DNA of 64,000 nt from Mesorhizobium sp. M2E.F.Ca.ET.219.01.1.1 (GCF_004016445.2 NZ_SADT02000002.1:682001-746000); one strand, 5' to 3'. Shown: positions 1 to 10,241, counted from the stretch's first letter. Numbers and translations: made by a program. The notes: generated by a model not told the origin, from the sequence alone.

Positions 1-59
1 TCGGCATCGGGGCCTGACACGGAAATGAGCGCGCGGTCGTTGAGCTGGGCAAAGGGCAT
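1..59 (-). CDS. ygfZ: YgfZ/GcvT-type folate-binding protein, N-terminal fragment
   Basis: Only the first 19 codons lie in the window; the rest runs off the left edge. The ATG is at 59-57 and the peptide reads MPFAQLNDRALISVSGPDA, which matches the usual start of the YgfZ/CAF17 (COG0354) family in rhizobia, where it leads into a folate-binding GcvT-like fold. Family members act in repair or assembly of iron-sulfur enzymes. It is divergent from the dihydroorotase at 145, an arrangement I remember from rhizobial genomes. The call rests on a short stretch plus context. Confidence 0.7.
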   Translation of the reverse strand, partial: MPFAQLNDRALISVSGPDA

Positions 60-144
60 GAGGGTAAAATCGGCCTGATCTTGCAAAACGTTCGGTCATT
101 ACGTAAGCCGGCCACACTCCCCCCGCAAGAGATTGGACCTGCCC

Positions 145-1476
145 ATGGCAACCACCTTCGACCTCATCCTGACAGGCGGCACGGTGGTCAACCATGACGG
201 CGAAGGCCGGCGCGACATCGGCGTGAAGGCCGGACGCATCGCGCGGATCGGCGATCTCGGCCAGGCCTCGGCCGGCGAAACCATCGACTGCACCGGCCTG
301 CACATCCTGCCGGGCGTCGTCGACAGCCAGGTGCATTTCCGCGAGCCGGGGCTGGAGCACAAGGAGGACCTGGAGACGGGCTCCCGTGCGGCGGTGCTGG
401 GCGGCGTCACCGCCGTCTTCGAGATGCCCAACACCAATCCGTTGACCACCAGCGAGGCCGCACTTGCCGACAAGGTGCGCCGCGCCACCGGCCGCATGCA
501 TTGCGACTTCGCCTTCTGGGTCGGCGGCACGCGCGACAATGCGCGCGATGTCGGCGAACTGGAACGGCTGCCGGGAGCGGCCGGCATAAAGGTGTTCATG
601 GGTTCGTCCACCGGCGATCTTCTGGTGGAGGACGACGAGGGCGTCGCCTCGATCCTGCGCAACACGCGCCGCCGCTCCGCCTTCCATTCCGAGGACGAGT
701 TTCGCCTGCGCGAACGTCTCGGCGAGCGCGTCGAGGGGGATCCGTCGTCGCATCCGGTCTGGCGCGACGAGGTCGCGGCACTGCGCTGCACCGAGCGCCT
801 GGTGCGCATCGCCAGGCAAACGCGCGCGCGCATCCATGTGCTGCACATCTCGACGGCCGAGGAGATCGTCTTCCTCGAACAGCACAAGGATGTCGCGACC
901 TGTGAGGCGACGCCGCATCATCTGACGCTGACGGCGGACGACTATGCCAGGCTTGGCACGCTGCTCCAGATGAACCCGCCGGTCCGAGCCGCCCGCCATC
1001 GCGACGGCGTGTGGCATGGCATTGCGCAAGGAATCGTCGACGTGCTGGGGTCCGACCACGCGCCGCACACGCTGGCCGAGAAGGCAAAGCCCTATCCGGC
1101 CTCGCCGTCGGGCATGACCGGCGTGCAGACGCTGGTGCCGATCATGCTCGACCACGTCAATGCGGGCCGGCTCACCTTGCAGCGCTTCGTCGATCTTTCC
1201 AGCCACGGCCCGCAGCGCATTTTTGGCATGGCGAGGAAGGGCCGCATCGCCGCGGGCTACGATGCCGATTTCACGGTCGTCGATATGAAGCGGCGCGAGA
1301 CCATCACCAACGCCCAGGCCGGCTCCAAAGCCGGCTGGACGCCCTATGACGGCAAGCAAGTGACAGGCTGGCCGGTCGGTACCATCCTGCGCGGCACGCG
1401 CGTCATGTGGGAAGGTGAGATCGCGACACCCGGCCAGGGCAGGGCGGTGGAGTTTTCCGAGGCGCTGGCCGTTTAG
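145..1476 (+). CDS. pyrC: dihydroorotase (amidohydrolase family)
   Basis: Dihydroorotase of the type I amidohydrolase family, 443 aa, which interconverts carbamoyl-aspartate and dihydroorotate in pyrimidine synthesis. Visible landmarks are the strand-1 segment DSQVHFREPG (residues 60-69), GIKVFMGSS with the lysine usually carbamylated, HVLHIST, EATPHHL and the catalytic-Asp motif GSDHAPH. The first histidine of the HxH metal motif is Gln62, so only His64 remains there; several rhizobial paralogues share this from memory, and some PyrC-like proteins with this change are non-catalytic partners of aspartate carbamoyltransferase. I chose the ATG at 145 over an in-frame TTG at 133 because homologues start MxTTFDLIL. 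Confidence 0.85.
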   Translation: MATTFDLILTGGTVVNHDGEGRRDIGVKAGRIARIGDLGQASAGETIDCTGLHILPGVVDSQVHFREPGLEHKEDLETGSRAAVLGGVTAVFEMPNTNPLTTSEAALADKVRRATGRMHCDFAFWVGGTRDNARDVGELERLPGAAGIKVFMGSSTGDLLVEDDEGVASILRNTRRRSAFHSEDEFRLRERLGERVEGDPSSHPVWRDEVAALRCTERLVRIARQTRARIHVLHISTAEEIVFLEQHKDVATCEATPHHLTLTADDYARLGTLLQMNPPVRAARHRDGVWHGIAQGIVDVLGSDHAPHTLAEKAKPYPASPSGMTGVQTLVPIMLDHVNAGRLTLQRFVDLSSHGPQRIFGMARKGRIAAGYDADFTVVDMKRRETITNAQAGSKAGWTPYDGKQVTGWPVGTILRGTRVMWEGEIATPGQGRAVEFSEALAV

Positions 1477-1525
1477 CCTGCCAACGTTGGATTTACTAAG
1501 CGCTCTGCATTATCTTGGATGCGCT

Positions 1526-1750
1526 ATGACCGCGAATATTGCGCCGATCATTCCTGCGGAATTTCCTGAGCTCCAGGCGCTCGCCTGGAACCGCGACGTC
1601 TCGCGCCCCATTCCCGCCAAAGAAGCCTTCGCGCTTTACGAGCGCAACTGGCGCTTTGTCGATCAAAAGCGCCTAACGGCGCGTGAGAAGCTGCTTGTGG
1701 AAGAACTCGCGAACAAGTTCGGACATGGCGTGTTTCTGACAAACGGATAG
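1526..1750 (+). CDS. small conserved hypothetical protein
   Basis: A 74-aa protein beginning MTANIAPIIPAEFPEL. It has a basic, helix-rich C-terminal half (AREKLLVEELANKFGHGVF), no signal peptide and no membrane segment. It sits 49 nt after the dihydroorotase on the same strand and may be cotranscribed with it. The frame stays open upstream to 1415, but that part overlaps the dihydroorotase and reads as shadow, so I took the ATG at 1526. I do not recognise a family; the sequence has the look of a conserved rhizobial orphan. Confidence 0.6.
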   Translation: MTANIAPIIPAEFPELQALAWNRDVSRPIPAKEAFALYERNWRFVDQKRLTAREKLLVEELANKFGHGVFLTNG

Positions 1751-1827
1751 ATCGTTCTCTGATCCGATAACGCTGCTGTCGCTGCGCTGTCCCGCCGGCC
1801 TTGCGGTATCTTGAGTGTCGTGAAGCC

Positions 1828-2607
1828 TCAATCGCCGGCCACAAAGAACAGCCACTGCCCGGTCGGCGTGATGCCGACGCGGTAGAAGATGTAAGCGCCG
1901 AACTGCTTCATGTCGTCATAGTCGCTGGCCGTGACCAGCTTGAACAATTCGACGCGTTGCCTGGCGTCGAGCTTGTCGAGCGGCAGCGCGAAGAAATACG
2001 GCCAGACATAGAGTTCCTGCGGCGTGCCGGTGTCGACATGGACATAGCCGGCCGAAAGCACCTCTTCCAGGATGGCGAGGATTTCCTGGCCGTCGCTGTC
2101 GCCCGAAAGGCCCTTGAGGAAGGTGATCGGGTCGCCGTCGATGTCGCCCAGCGACAATTGCGTCATGGAATCGCCCTTGCCGATCAGCGGCCGCAGCTTC
2201 TCTATGTCGCCGGTCCGGCAGGCCTCGATGATCAGCCCATGCATGCGCTTGACGGGTTCGGGGAGCGTGTCGAGGTCGTAGACGACCGCCGGCGGAGGTT
2301 GATCAGGATCGGCGCGCGGGCTCGTGATGCCGCCATTGGCGGGCGGCGTTTCCGGCTCCGACTTGTCGGTGTCGTCGGCCGGCTGGCCGCTGCCCGTGGG
2401 TTTGGTGCCAGGGGCCTCCGGTATTGGCACGGTGCTGCCGGGCGCGGCGCTGTCGCTGTTGCCGGGCGGGGTCACCGGGGAAGGCAGGTCCTCGCGCTGG
2501 ATCTCGCTCAGTGCGTAGGAAGGCGTGCTGGCGAGGCATAAAGGCAGCGCAAGGCAGGAAGCGGCGATCAGGATGTTGAGGGTCAGCCCGTGTGGCCGGC
2601 CTGACAT
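1828..2607 (-). CDS. exported conserved hypothetical protein
   Basis: A 259-aa protein with a clear signal peptide (hydrophobic core LNILIAASCLALPLCLA, probable cleavage after YALS). Then comes a Pro/Gly/Asp-rich low-complexity stretch of about 80 residues and a folded C-terminal domain with motifs such as DLDTLPEPVKRMHGLIIEA and QELYVWPYFFALPLDKLD. It is probably periplasmic. I chose the ATG at 2607 because GGTGAG lies at good spacing upstream; an ATG at 2634 is possible but would lengthen the N-region. The family is common in rhizobia but has no assigned function that I know. Confidence 0.7.
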   Translation of the reverse strand: MSGRPHGLTLNILIAASCLALPLCLASTPSYALSEIQREDLPSPVTPPGNSDSAAPGSTVPIPEAPGTKPTGSGQPADDTDKSEPETPPANGGITSPRADPDQPPPAVVYDLDTLPEPVKRMHGLIIEACRTGDIEKLRPLIGKGDSMTQLSLGDIDGDPITFLKGLSGDSDGQEILAILEEVLSAGYVHVDTGTPQELYVWPYFFALPLDKLDARQRVELFKLVTASDYDDMKQFGAYIFYRVGITPTGQWLFFVAGD

Positions 2608-2749
2608 CGAAAATCTCACCGTTTGCCTCTCCATTGTTGCCCGGCCTGGTCTGGGCGGCGCCTTGAATGGTCAAGCGCATGGGCATGATGCCCAAACGGC
2701 GTGCCCTCGTCAAAAGTCACTGTCGAAAAGTCGCTGTCAAAACAGATGA

Positions 2750-3007
2750 CTAGTGCTTCAGCCGTTCCGGCTCGAAGGCGCCGGCTATCACCTTTTCCCG
2801 CATGCGGTCGAGCAGCGCCAGCGCCGAGGTCTCGCCATTGGCGCGCAACATCTCGCCGAAAGCCGTCTCCAGCGCCGCCTCGGCGATGATCTCCGGCTCG
2901 ATGCCGGCCGACAGGCCTTCCGCCCACGCCTCGCTGTGGCTCTCAACGGCGGTCAGGCGCTTTTCCTCCCTGACCAACGCGTCGATGTCGCTGACACCAT
3001 GTTCCAT
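2750..3007 (-). CDS. small conserved hypothetical protein
   Basis: An 85-aa acidic, helical, soluble protein starting MEHGVSDIDALVREEKRL and containing EPEIIAEAALETAFGEML. There is no signal or membrane segment. An AGGTGG ribosome-binding site precedes the ATG at 3007; a GTG at 3019 is the alternative. It lies upstream of, and on the same strand as, the exported protein at 1828-2607. The function is unknown. Confidence 0.6.
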   Translation of the reverse strand: MEHGVSDIDALVREEKRLTAVESHSEAWAEGLSAGIEPEIIAEAALETAFGEMLRANGETSALALLDRMREKVIAGAFEPERLKH

Positions 3008-3360
3008 TGCGATGTCCACCTTACTGCAAGCGGCGATCCAATAGTGGACCTGGCTTGGACTGTCAGTTCGTCCGCAGTCTCAATTAAGTCCTTGTAAATA
3101 CGACATTTTTAGGGTCGAAATTCACATCGTCGGCGAGACTGCGCTCAATCGATGCCGAGCTTAGCCTATTAGGCCGGCTTACGGCATCAAAACCTTCAGT
3201 TTGAGTTAATTCCGCAATCGCGCGCTAACGTTTCATTAACACTGTTGCGAAACCGCAACAGATGATTGCACCAGAGCGGGACAGGAGACAATAAGGCAGG
3301 TCACATTGGCGCCGATTGTCGCAAGAAATCTGGGCAAAACGCGCTGGCGGCCCGAGCCGC
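3008..3360. other. intergenic region without a gene
   Basis: No convincing coding frame on either strand. The region is more AT-rich than its surroundings and holds the perfect inverted repeat at 3242-3261. It probably contains the promoter for the minus-strand genes at 3007 and 2607 and the end of the minus-strand transcript from 3361. Confidence 0.5.
3242..3261. repeat. perfect inverted repeat, 8-4-8
   Basis: CTGTTGCG, loop AAAC, CGCAACAG. It lies about 100 nt beyond the stop of the minus-strand gene at 3361 and 235 nt upstream of the gene starting at 3007. It could be an operator or a weak stem-loop; no T-run follows on either strand, so it is not a clear terminator. Confidence 0.5.
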
Positions 3361-3738
3361 TCAGTTCCCGTAGCGCGAAGCGATGTCGCGCGACAGCGTC
3401 TCGCCTTCCTTCATGTAGCGGGCAATGGCCGCGGTCGCCGAAGGCGTGCATTGTGTGTAGGTGCCGCTGAAGGAGCGATAGCCGCGGTTGAAGGAGGCGA
3501 TGAAGCGGGCGCGCCGGTCGGGGTCCGGATTTTCCGACTCGAGCAGCTTTTCCATTTCGACCCGCCACTGGTCGCCCTTTTCTCCGCACAGGTTGCGCAG
3601 GAAATGCAGCGATCCCAGCACTTCCGCCAGCCGCATCAGGCCCGGCTCGAACGGCGCCTCGGCGGCGCGCGCCGGGGCCGGCGAGGCGGCGATGCCGACG
3701 GCGAGGCACGCGGCAAGAAGAGGGGAAGCGCGGGTCAT
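3361..3738 (-). CDS. TIGR02301 family exported protein
   Basis: A 125-aa secreted protein. The signal peptide MTRASPLLAACLAVGIAASP ends near ARA-AEA, followed by the family hallmarks LMRLAEVLGSLHFLRNLCG, FIASFNRGYRSFSGTYTQC and the C-terminal SRDIASRYGN. These match the alphaproteobacterial TIGR02301 family of unknown function. The ATG at 3738 has an AAGG at good spacing. A GTG at 3813 overlaps the upstream NUDIX stop as GTGA and would give coupling, but it would add a 25-residue basic extension before the signal peptide. Confidence 0.8.
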   Translation of the reverse strand: MTRASPLLAACLAVGIAASPAPARAAEAPFEPGLMRLAEVLGSLHFLRNLCGEKGDQWRVEMEKLLESENPDPDRRARFIASFNRGYRSFSGTYTQCTPSATAAIARYMKEGETLSRDIASRYGN

Positions 3739-3809
3739 CGGGGCCTTGCGAAGAAAGGGCAAGGCTTTGTGGCGAAACATTTTGTCGCCTGCAAGGCCAT
3801 TCTGGATGC

Positions 3810-4235
3810 TCACGGCGTTGCTAGTTGCGCGGGGCCGAGCAATTCCTCGGCGACCGAAAACACGTCGCCGGCAAGCGGCATCCCTGCCATTTCCGCCAGA
3901 GTGTAGAACGCCGCGGTCTCGGCATCGTCGCTGGCCACGGGTTCGCCGCCGGCATAGGCGGCGCCGAACACCGTCAGCAGGTAGTCGACCGCGTGATTCT
4001 CGCCGCTGCCGTCGATATGGATATCGCGCAGCGGGCGGTAGTCGATGGCTTCCAGTCCGGTCTCTTCACGCAACTCCCGCGCGGCGGCTTGCGGCAAGGT
4101 CTCGCCCGGCTCGACCTTGCCGCCGGGATAGGCGTAAAGCCCTTTGGAAGGTGCGTGTGCACGCTTGACCAATAATACTGTCTTGCCCCGCACCACGGCA
4201 ACGGAGACGGCCGGGACGATCTTTCTGGATTGCAT
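3810..4235 (-). CDS. NUDIX hydrolase
   Basis: A 141-aa NUDIX-fold pyrophosphohydrolase. The Nudix box is intact: GGKVEPGETLPQAAARELRE followed by ETGLE, matching GX5EX7REUXEEXGU. The N-terminal strand is KIVPAVSVAVVRGKTVLLV. The substrate cannot be read from the sequence; ADP-ribose or another nucleoside diphosphate derivative is likely for a single-domain member of this size. The ATG at 4235 (MQSRKIVP) is preferred over longer in-frame starts. The gene precedes the TIGR02301 gene on the same strand and the two may share a transcript. Confidence 0.85.
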   Translation of the reverse strand: MQSRKIVPAVSVAVVRGKTVLLVKRAHAPSKGLYAYPGGKVEPGETLPQAAARELREETGLEAIDYRPLRDIHIDGSGENHAVDYLLTVFGAAYAGGEPVASDDAETAAFYTLAEMAGMPLAGDVFSVAEELLGPAQLATP

Positions 4236-4353
4236 GAGCGCCGATTTGTTCGCAGCCTTGTTGCGGACCGGTTGGTCCAATCTAGCTTTAGCCGTTGCGA
4301 CATGGCGGTTCCATCGCCACTTTCATCGAACACCAACTGACGAGCCCAGATCC

Positions 4354-5115
4354 ATGGCCGGACGCTTCGCCCTGACCGCCACGCCGGAACAGACCGCGGC
4401 CTTCCTGGGCCTTGCGGAACTGGAGGAATTTCCGCCCCGCTACAATATCGCGCCGACTCAGCCGGTGCTTATGGTGCTTGCCGGCCCGCAGCGCGAGCCG
4501 GGCTCAAACCTGCCGGACCGCCAGGCGATGCTGGTGCGCTGGGGGCTGATTCCGGCCTGGGTCGAGGACACCAGGGAATTCCCGCTGCTGTTCAACGCCC
4601 GCTCCGAGGGCATTCTGCAAAAGGCCTCGTTCAAGACCGCCATGCGCCACCGCCGCGCTCTTGTGCCGGCATCGGGCTTCTACGAGTGGCAGCAATCGGG
4701 TTCGGCCAAGGGGCAGCCCTACTGGATTCGCCCGCGACGCGGCGGCGTGGTCGCCTTCGCCGGCCTGATCGAGACCTACTCCGAGCCTGGCGGTTCCGAG
4801 ATGGACACCGGCGCGATCATCACGACTGAGGCCAATGCCGGCATTGCCCATATCCATGATCGCATGCCGGTGGTCATCGAGGAACGCGACTTCGCCCGCT
4901 GGCTCGATTGCCGCACGCAGGAGCCGCGCCACGTGCTCGATCTGCTGAAGCCCGCCGAGCCGGATTTCTTCGAGGCGATACCGGTTTCCGACCTTGTCAA
5001 CAAGGTCGCCAACACCGGGCCGGAGATCCAGGAGCGCGGCATCGTTTCGCCGCAAGCCGAAAAGCCCAGGCGCCAGAAGCCTGGCGCGGACGAAAACCAG
5101 ATGAGCTTGTTCTAG
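4354..5115 (+). CDS. SRAP/YedK family protein with Cys2 replaced by Ala
   Basis: A 253-aa SOS response-associated peptidase-like (SRAP, HMCES/YedK) protein. Family members cap abasic sites in single-stranded DNA through the thiol of Cys2, exposed after removal of Met1. Here the start reads MAGRFALTATPEQ instead of MCGRF, so the nucleophile is absent. The rest of the site is recognisable: RYNIAPTQP, WGLIPAW, NARSEGI, PASGFYEW and HDRMPVVI. The frame upstream of 4354 overlaps the divergent NUDIX gene and shows no family resemblance. Either this copy has lost covalent DNA-protein crosslinking, or the two-base difference is a sequence error. Confidence 0.85.
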   Translation: MAGRFALTATPEQTAAFLGLAELEEFPPRYNIAPTQPVLMVLAGPQREPGSNLPDRQAMLVRWGLIPAWVEDTREFPLLFNARSEGILQKASFKTAMRHRRALVPASGFYEWQQSGSAKGQPYWIRPRRGGVVAFAGLIETYSEPGGSEMDTGAIITTEANAGIAHIHDRMPVVIEERDFARWLDCRTQEPRHVLDLLKPAEPDFFEAIPVSDLVNKVANTGPEIQERGIVSPQAEKPRRQKPGADENQMSLF

Positions 5116-5225
5116 CGAAGGCTGCTTGCCCGAAAGGCTGCTTTGGGGCCTTCATTTCCAGGGCGCTCTTTTGGCGCCCTCGTCGCCGGCGTCCCGTCGT
5201 CGGGGACCGCACCGGTTGGGCCGTT

Positions 5226-5381
5226 TCAGGCAGCGCGCGGCGAAACGATCTTCTGCGCGGGCTTCTTCTTCTTCGCGGTGTGGAGGAGGGCGGCGACGAT
5301 GGCCGCCGGGCCGATCGCACGGTAGTGGCTGGCCAGTGCGGGCTGCGTTTGTCGGATCTGTTCTTGCTTGCTGCGAGCCAT
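5226..5381 (-). CDS. small basic conserved protein
   Basis: A 51-aa protein, MARSKQEQIRQTQPALASHY at the start, with a hydrophobic-to-basic C-terminal half (AIVAALLHTAKKKKPAQKI). A strong ribosome-binding site, AGGGAAGAG, stands before the ATG at 5381. It is very basic and could bind nucleic acid or lie at the membrane; no family is recognised. It is convergent with the SRAP gene. Confidence 0.55.
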   Translation of the reverse strand: MARSKQEQIRQTQPALASHYRAIGPAAIVAALLHTAKKKKPAQKIVSPRAA

Positions 5382-5773
5382 GTTTCTCTTCCCTGGTAAC
5401 GGTTTCGTGTTCAGCGTTTGGCGGCTGATTCCGTCCAAATCGTGACATCTGGCGGTCCTAGCCGGCGAATGTTTCATCACTGTGCCGACATGTTTAATAA
5501 AATGTTTCGCCCCGTCTTTACCTGTGATCCAACGACATCTTTCCTAAGCCGAGCGACTTGACGGCAACACCCGCCGGCGCGATAAAGCCGCGCATGAAAA
5601 CGTCTTTCGCCATTTGTGGCATTTGCATTATTGGCTAGCCTCGCGCTGGTCCGGACGTTTTCGCCTCATCTTCTCCTAGATTGGACAAACGCCCCGGCCA
5701 GCAGGCTGGAGCCTGTCTTGCGCCGTGGCGCAGGCAAGGTTCCGTCCAAATCTAAGGGATCGGAAGGGCACGC
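5382..5773. other. intergenic region between divergent genes
   Basis: 392 bases with no convincing gene. It must contain the promoters of the minus-strand small gene (start 5381) and of cysS (start 5774). The segment 5480-5560 is AT-rich. A 66-codon open frame beginning at 5616 overlaps the cysS start and shows no protein-like features. Confidence 0.5.
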
Positions 5774-7225
5774 ATGTCTGACGCATCGAAGGGCCTCAGC
5801 CTCTACAACACGCTGACGCGGACGAAGGAACCTTTCGTTCCGATCGACCCGCAAAATGTGCGCATGTATGTCTGCGGCCCGACCGTTTACGACTTTGCCC
5901 ATATCGGCAATGCCAGGCCGGCGATCGTCTTCGACGTGCTTTTCCGCCTGTTGCGCCAACTCTACGGCGAGAAGCACGTCACGTATGTGCGCAACATCAC
6001 GGATGTCGACGACAAGATAAACGCTAGGGCGCTGCGAGACTTCGGCGGCGAGATCGCGGCCGGAAAGCTGTCGCTCAACGACGCGATCCGCAAGGTCACC
6101 GAAAAGACGGCCGACCAGTATCACAAGGATGTCGCCGCGCTCGGCTGCCTTGAGCCGACCTTCGAGCCGCGGGCGACGGAGTTCGTCGCGCCCCGCGCCG
6201 ACGGCAAGGCCGACATGCTGTCGCTGATCCGCCAGCTGATCGAGCGCGGCCACGCCTATGTCGCGGGCGGGGAGGTGCTGTTCGACACCGCCTCGATGCC
6301 GGACTATGGCGAGCTGTCGAAGCGCAATCTCGACGAGCAGCAGGCGGGTGCGCGCATCGCCGTCGACGCGCACAAGAAGAACCCCGGCGATTTCGTGCTG
6401 TGGAAACTGTCGAGCCCGGAAGAGCCCGGCTGGGAAAGTCCGTGGGGCAGGGGCCGGCCCGGCTGGCACATCGAGTGCTCGGCAATGTCGGCCGCTTACC
6501 TCGGCGAGGTCTTCGACATCCATGGCGGCGGCTTGGACCTGATCTTCCCGCATCACGAGAACGAGATCGCCCAGTCCCGCTGCGCCCACGGCACCAAGGT
6601 GATGGCCAATGTCTGGATGCACAACGGCTTCCTGCAGGTCGAAGGCCAGAAGATGTCGAAGAGCCTCGGCAATTTTTTCTCCATCCATGAGCTGCTGGAG
6701 ACCGAGACCTTTGGCGGCCGCACCTGGCCGGGCGAGGTGCTCAGGCTGGCGATGCTGATGACGCACTACCGCGAGCCGATCGACTTCTCCGTGCGCAAGC
6801 TGGAAGAGGCGGAAAACATGCTGCGCAAATGGAAGCGCGCCGCCGACCTCGCGCCCGCGGCCGCGAACGACCTTCCGGCCGAAGTTGTGGAAGCGCTGTC
6901 CGACGACCTCGCCACCTACGCCGCCTTCCAGCGGCTGACGCAGCTTGCCGGCGAGGCGGTCGAGGCTGGCGGCGACGCCGGGAACGGCGCAGCCGCTTCG
7001 CTCAAGGCAGCGCTGGCCTTCCTCGGCTTTGATGTCGGCGCGGCCAAGGTGGACGAGGATGCGGTGGCCAAGGCAATCGCCAAACGCTTGGAATTCATCG
7101 CCGCCAAGAACTGGGCGGAGGCGGATCGCATCCGCGACGAGCTGCTGGCGCAGGGCGTGCAGCTCAAGGACGGCAAGGACCCCGCCACCGGCGCGCGCGT
7201 GACCACGTGGGAGGTGAAGCGGTGA
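5774..7225 (+). CDS. cysS: cysteinyl-tRNA synthetase
   Basis: A 483-aa class I aminoacyl-tRNA synthetase that charges tRNA-Cys. It carries [19 protein letters not shown] (zinc Cys plus the HIGH-type motif HIGN), [18 protein letters not shown], the zinc-binding [11 protein letters not shown] segment and the [10 protein letters not shown] signature. The C-terminal helical domain ends TTWEVKR. A GGAAGGG ribosome-binding site lies before the ATG. The length is normal for the family. A palindromic repeat element and a run of overlapping genes follow. Confidence 0.97.
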   Translation: MSDASKGLSLYNTLTRTKEPFVPIDPQNVRMYVCGPTVYDFAHIGNARPAIVFDVLFRLLRQLYGEKHVTYVRNITDVDDKINARALRDFGGEIAAGKLSLNDAIRKVTEKTADQYHKDVAALGCLEPTFEPRATEFVAPRADGKADMLSLIRQLIERGHAYVAGGEVLFDTASMPDYGELSKRNLDEQQAGARIAVDAHKKNPGDFVLWKLSSPEEPGWESPWGRGRPGWHIECSAMSAAYLGEVFDIHGGGLDLIFPHHENEIAQSRCAHGTKVMANVWMHNGFLQVEGQKMSKSLGNFFSIHELLETETFGGRTWPGEVLRLAMLMTHYREPIDFSVRKLEEAENMLRKWKRAADLAPAAANDLPAEVVEALSDDLATYAAFQRLTQLAGEAVEAGGDAGNGAAASLKAALAFLGFDVGAAKVDEDAVAKAIAKRLEFIAAKNWAEADRIRDELLAQGVQLKDGKDPATGARVTTWEVKR

Positions 7226-7261
7226 TGGCACTCTGGGGATTGGCGAAGGGCGTCGTGACGG

Positions 7262-7450
7262 CCAATCTCCCCCCTTGCGGGGGAGATGTCCGGCAGGACA
7301 GAGGGGGGTGTGAAGGAACGCCAGCCTCTCCGCTTGCCCGCTTTGGCGATAGCTATTTCCTGAGAGTGCAGCACTCCCTAAGAGCTGTTACGCTGGCGGG
7401 ACAGCACCCCCCTCTGTCCTGCCGGACATCTCCCCCGCAAGGGGGGAGAT
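7262..7450. repeat. facing pair of palindromic intergenic repeats (type A)
   Basis: Two inverted copies, 7262-7310 and 7405-7450, of a roughly 48-bp element. Its landmarks are CAATCTCCCCCCTTG, a G-rich run, GAGATGTCCGGCAGGACAG and a final G-run. Each copy folds by itself (CTCCCCC against GGGGGAG) and the two can pair across a spacer of about 95 bp. The same type recurs near 42.6 kb and 47.8 kb, with relatives at 25.9 and 29.1 kb. Confidence 0.85.
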
Positions 7451-7499
7451 CAACTGTCGTGCCCCCTTTCGCCAATCTCCAGCGTAGGGCTGCATAGCC

Positions 7500-7898
7500 A
7501 TGGGACACGACCTCGTTCCGTCCCGTCAGCGCAAGAACGCCAAATCGATGCGGCGCGCGATGACCGATGCCGAGCTGAAGCTCTGGAATGAGTTGCGCGC
7601 CCACCGCCTGATGGGCATGAGTTTTCGGCGACAGGTGCCGATAGGACCTTACATTGTCGACTTCGCTTGTTCTGCTCACCGACTGATAGTCGAGGTCGAT
7701 GGCAGTCAGCATGCCGATGCCGAACACTCACGATATGATGATGCAAGAAGCGCTTACCTAAGTGCCAGCGGCTGGACCATCCTGCGCTTCTGGAACGACG
7801 ACGTGATCCGCGATATCGACAATGTCTGCCAGCACATCGTCATTGGGGCCGGCCTGGCCGATGCGCCTGCGCCACCAAGGGAGGAGCTCGTCATATGA
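7500..7898 (+). CDS. DUF559 domain protein (VSR-like endonuclease fold)
   Basis: A 132-aa protein of the DUF559 family, related in fold to very-short-patch-repair endonucleases. Visible family motifs are RQRKNAKSMRRAMTDAELKL, MSFRRQVPIGPYIVDFAC, LIVEVDGSQHA (probable metal-binding acidic core) and GWTILRFWNDDV. The residues expected for a PD-(D/E)XK-like centre seem present, but substrate and role are unknown for the family. It starts just after the repeat pair and overlaps the next gene by 4 nt (ATGA), so it is probably translationally coupled to the VOC gene. Confidence 0.85.
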   Translation: MGHDLVPSRQRKNAKSMRRAMTDAELKLWNELRAHRLMGMSFRRQVPIGPYIVDFACSAHRLIVEVDGSQHADAEHSRYDDARSAYLSASGWTILRFWNDDVIRDIDNVCQHIVIGAGLADAPAPPREELVI

Positions 7899-8281
7899 TC
7901 GATCATCTCGGCATCACCGTTTCCGATTTCGACGCGTCGAAATCCTTCTACGACAAGGCGATGGCGCCGTTGGGGGCTTCGCTGCTCTATATGGTGCCGG
8001 AGGAATATACCGGCGGCGCCAAGGTCGGCGGCTATGGCCGCGATCGGCCGGTGTTCTGGATGAGCGCGGGCAAGGAGAAGCCGAAGGACCATCAGCACAT
8101 CGCCTTCACTGCGCGCAGCCGCGCCGAGGTCGACGCCTTCCATGCGGCAGCGCTTGCGGCCGGCGGCAAGGACAATGGCGGGCCGGGCCTGCGTCCGCAC
8201 TATCATCCCAATTATTACGGCGCCTTCGTCTTCGATCCCGACGGCAACAATGTCGAGGCTGTCTGCCATGATCCGGAGTGA
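7895..8281 (+). CDS. VOC family protein (glyoxalase/dioxygenase fold)
   Basis: A 128-aa vicinal-oxygen-chelate protein: MIDHLGITVSDFDASKSFYD at the start, DHQHIAFTARSRAEVDAFHA in the middle and YGAFVFDPDGNNVEAVCH at the end. Candidate metal ligands are His4, the His pair near residue 68 and Glu near the end (NNVEAV). The reaction cannot be assigned; relatives are annotated as glyoxalase-like or bleomycin-resistance-like. It lies in an overlapping set with DUF559 upstream and GFA genes downstream. Confidence 0.85.
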   Translation: MIDHLGITVSDFDASKSFYDKAMAPLGASLLYMVPEEYTGGAKVGGYGRDRPVFWMSAGKEKPKDHQHIAFTARSRAEVDAFHAAALAAGGKDNGGPGLRPHYHPNYYGAFVFDPDGNNVEAVCHDPE

Positions 8282-8314
8282 GCCCCTAAAGCAGCCGATG
8301 AAACGGAGCGAGCG

Positions 8315-8802
8315 ATGAGCCTCGACAACAGGCCGGTCTACACCGGCGGCTGCCAATGCGGCGCCGTGCGCTTCCGCGTCGAAGGCGCGCTGGGCGACGC
8401 CTCGATCTGCCATTGCCGCATGTGCCAGAAGGCGAGCGGCAATTTCTATCTGCCGCTGGTCTCGGTGCGCGGCGCCACGCTCGACTGGACGCGCGGCGAG
8501 CCGAAACGCTTCCGCTCTTCCAGCGCCGCCTGGCGCGGCTTCTGCGCCGAATGCGGCACGCCTCTGACCTTCGAGGCGCCCGACGGTATCGCGCTGGCGA
8601 TCGCCGCCTTCGACGACCCGACGGGCATCGCGCCGACTGTGCAGTGGGGCGTCGAGGCAAAACTTCCCTATGTCGACAGCATACCGAAGCTGCCGTCGGA
8701 GGACACGATGGCCGATATCGGCTCTGCGCCCTACCTCGCCGAGCTCGTCTCCTATCAGCATCCCGATCACGACACCGACCAATGGCCGCCGGAGGAAAGA
8801 CC

Positions 8803-8806
<4 letters not shown>
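8315..8806 (+). CDS. GFA family zinc protein, first copy
   Basis: A 163-aa protein of the Gfa/CENP-V fold (glutathione-dependent formaldehyde-activating-like). Its cysteine motifs are YTGGCQCGAVRFRVEG, ICHCRMCQKASGNFY and FCAECGTPLTFE, giving the two zinc sites of the family. Only some members act on S-hydroxymethylglutathione, so the real substrate is unknown. It overlaps the next gene by 4 nt (ATGA), and that gene is a second member of the same family, so the pair probably arose by tandem duplication. Confidence 0.85.

Positions 8807-10241
<1,435 letters not shown>

Noticed and set aside
4144..4353. Upstream extension of the SRAP gene that would avoid Ala at position 2
   Set aside because: It overlaps the divergent NUDIX gene, has no family similarity and would move the catalytic position away from the N-terminus, where the family needs it.
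5666..7231. Long open frame on the minus strand opposite cysS
   Set aside because: High-GC antisense shadow; the plus strand carries all CysS motifs and the minus frame has no recognisable domain.
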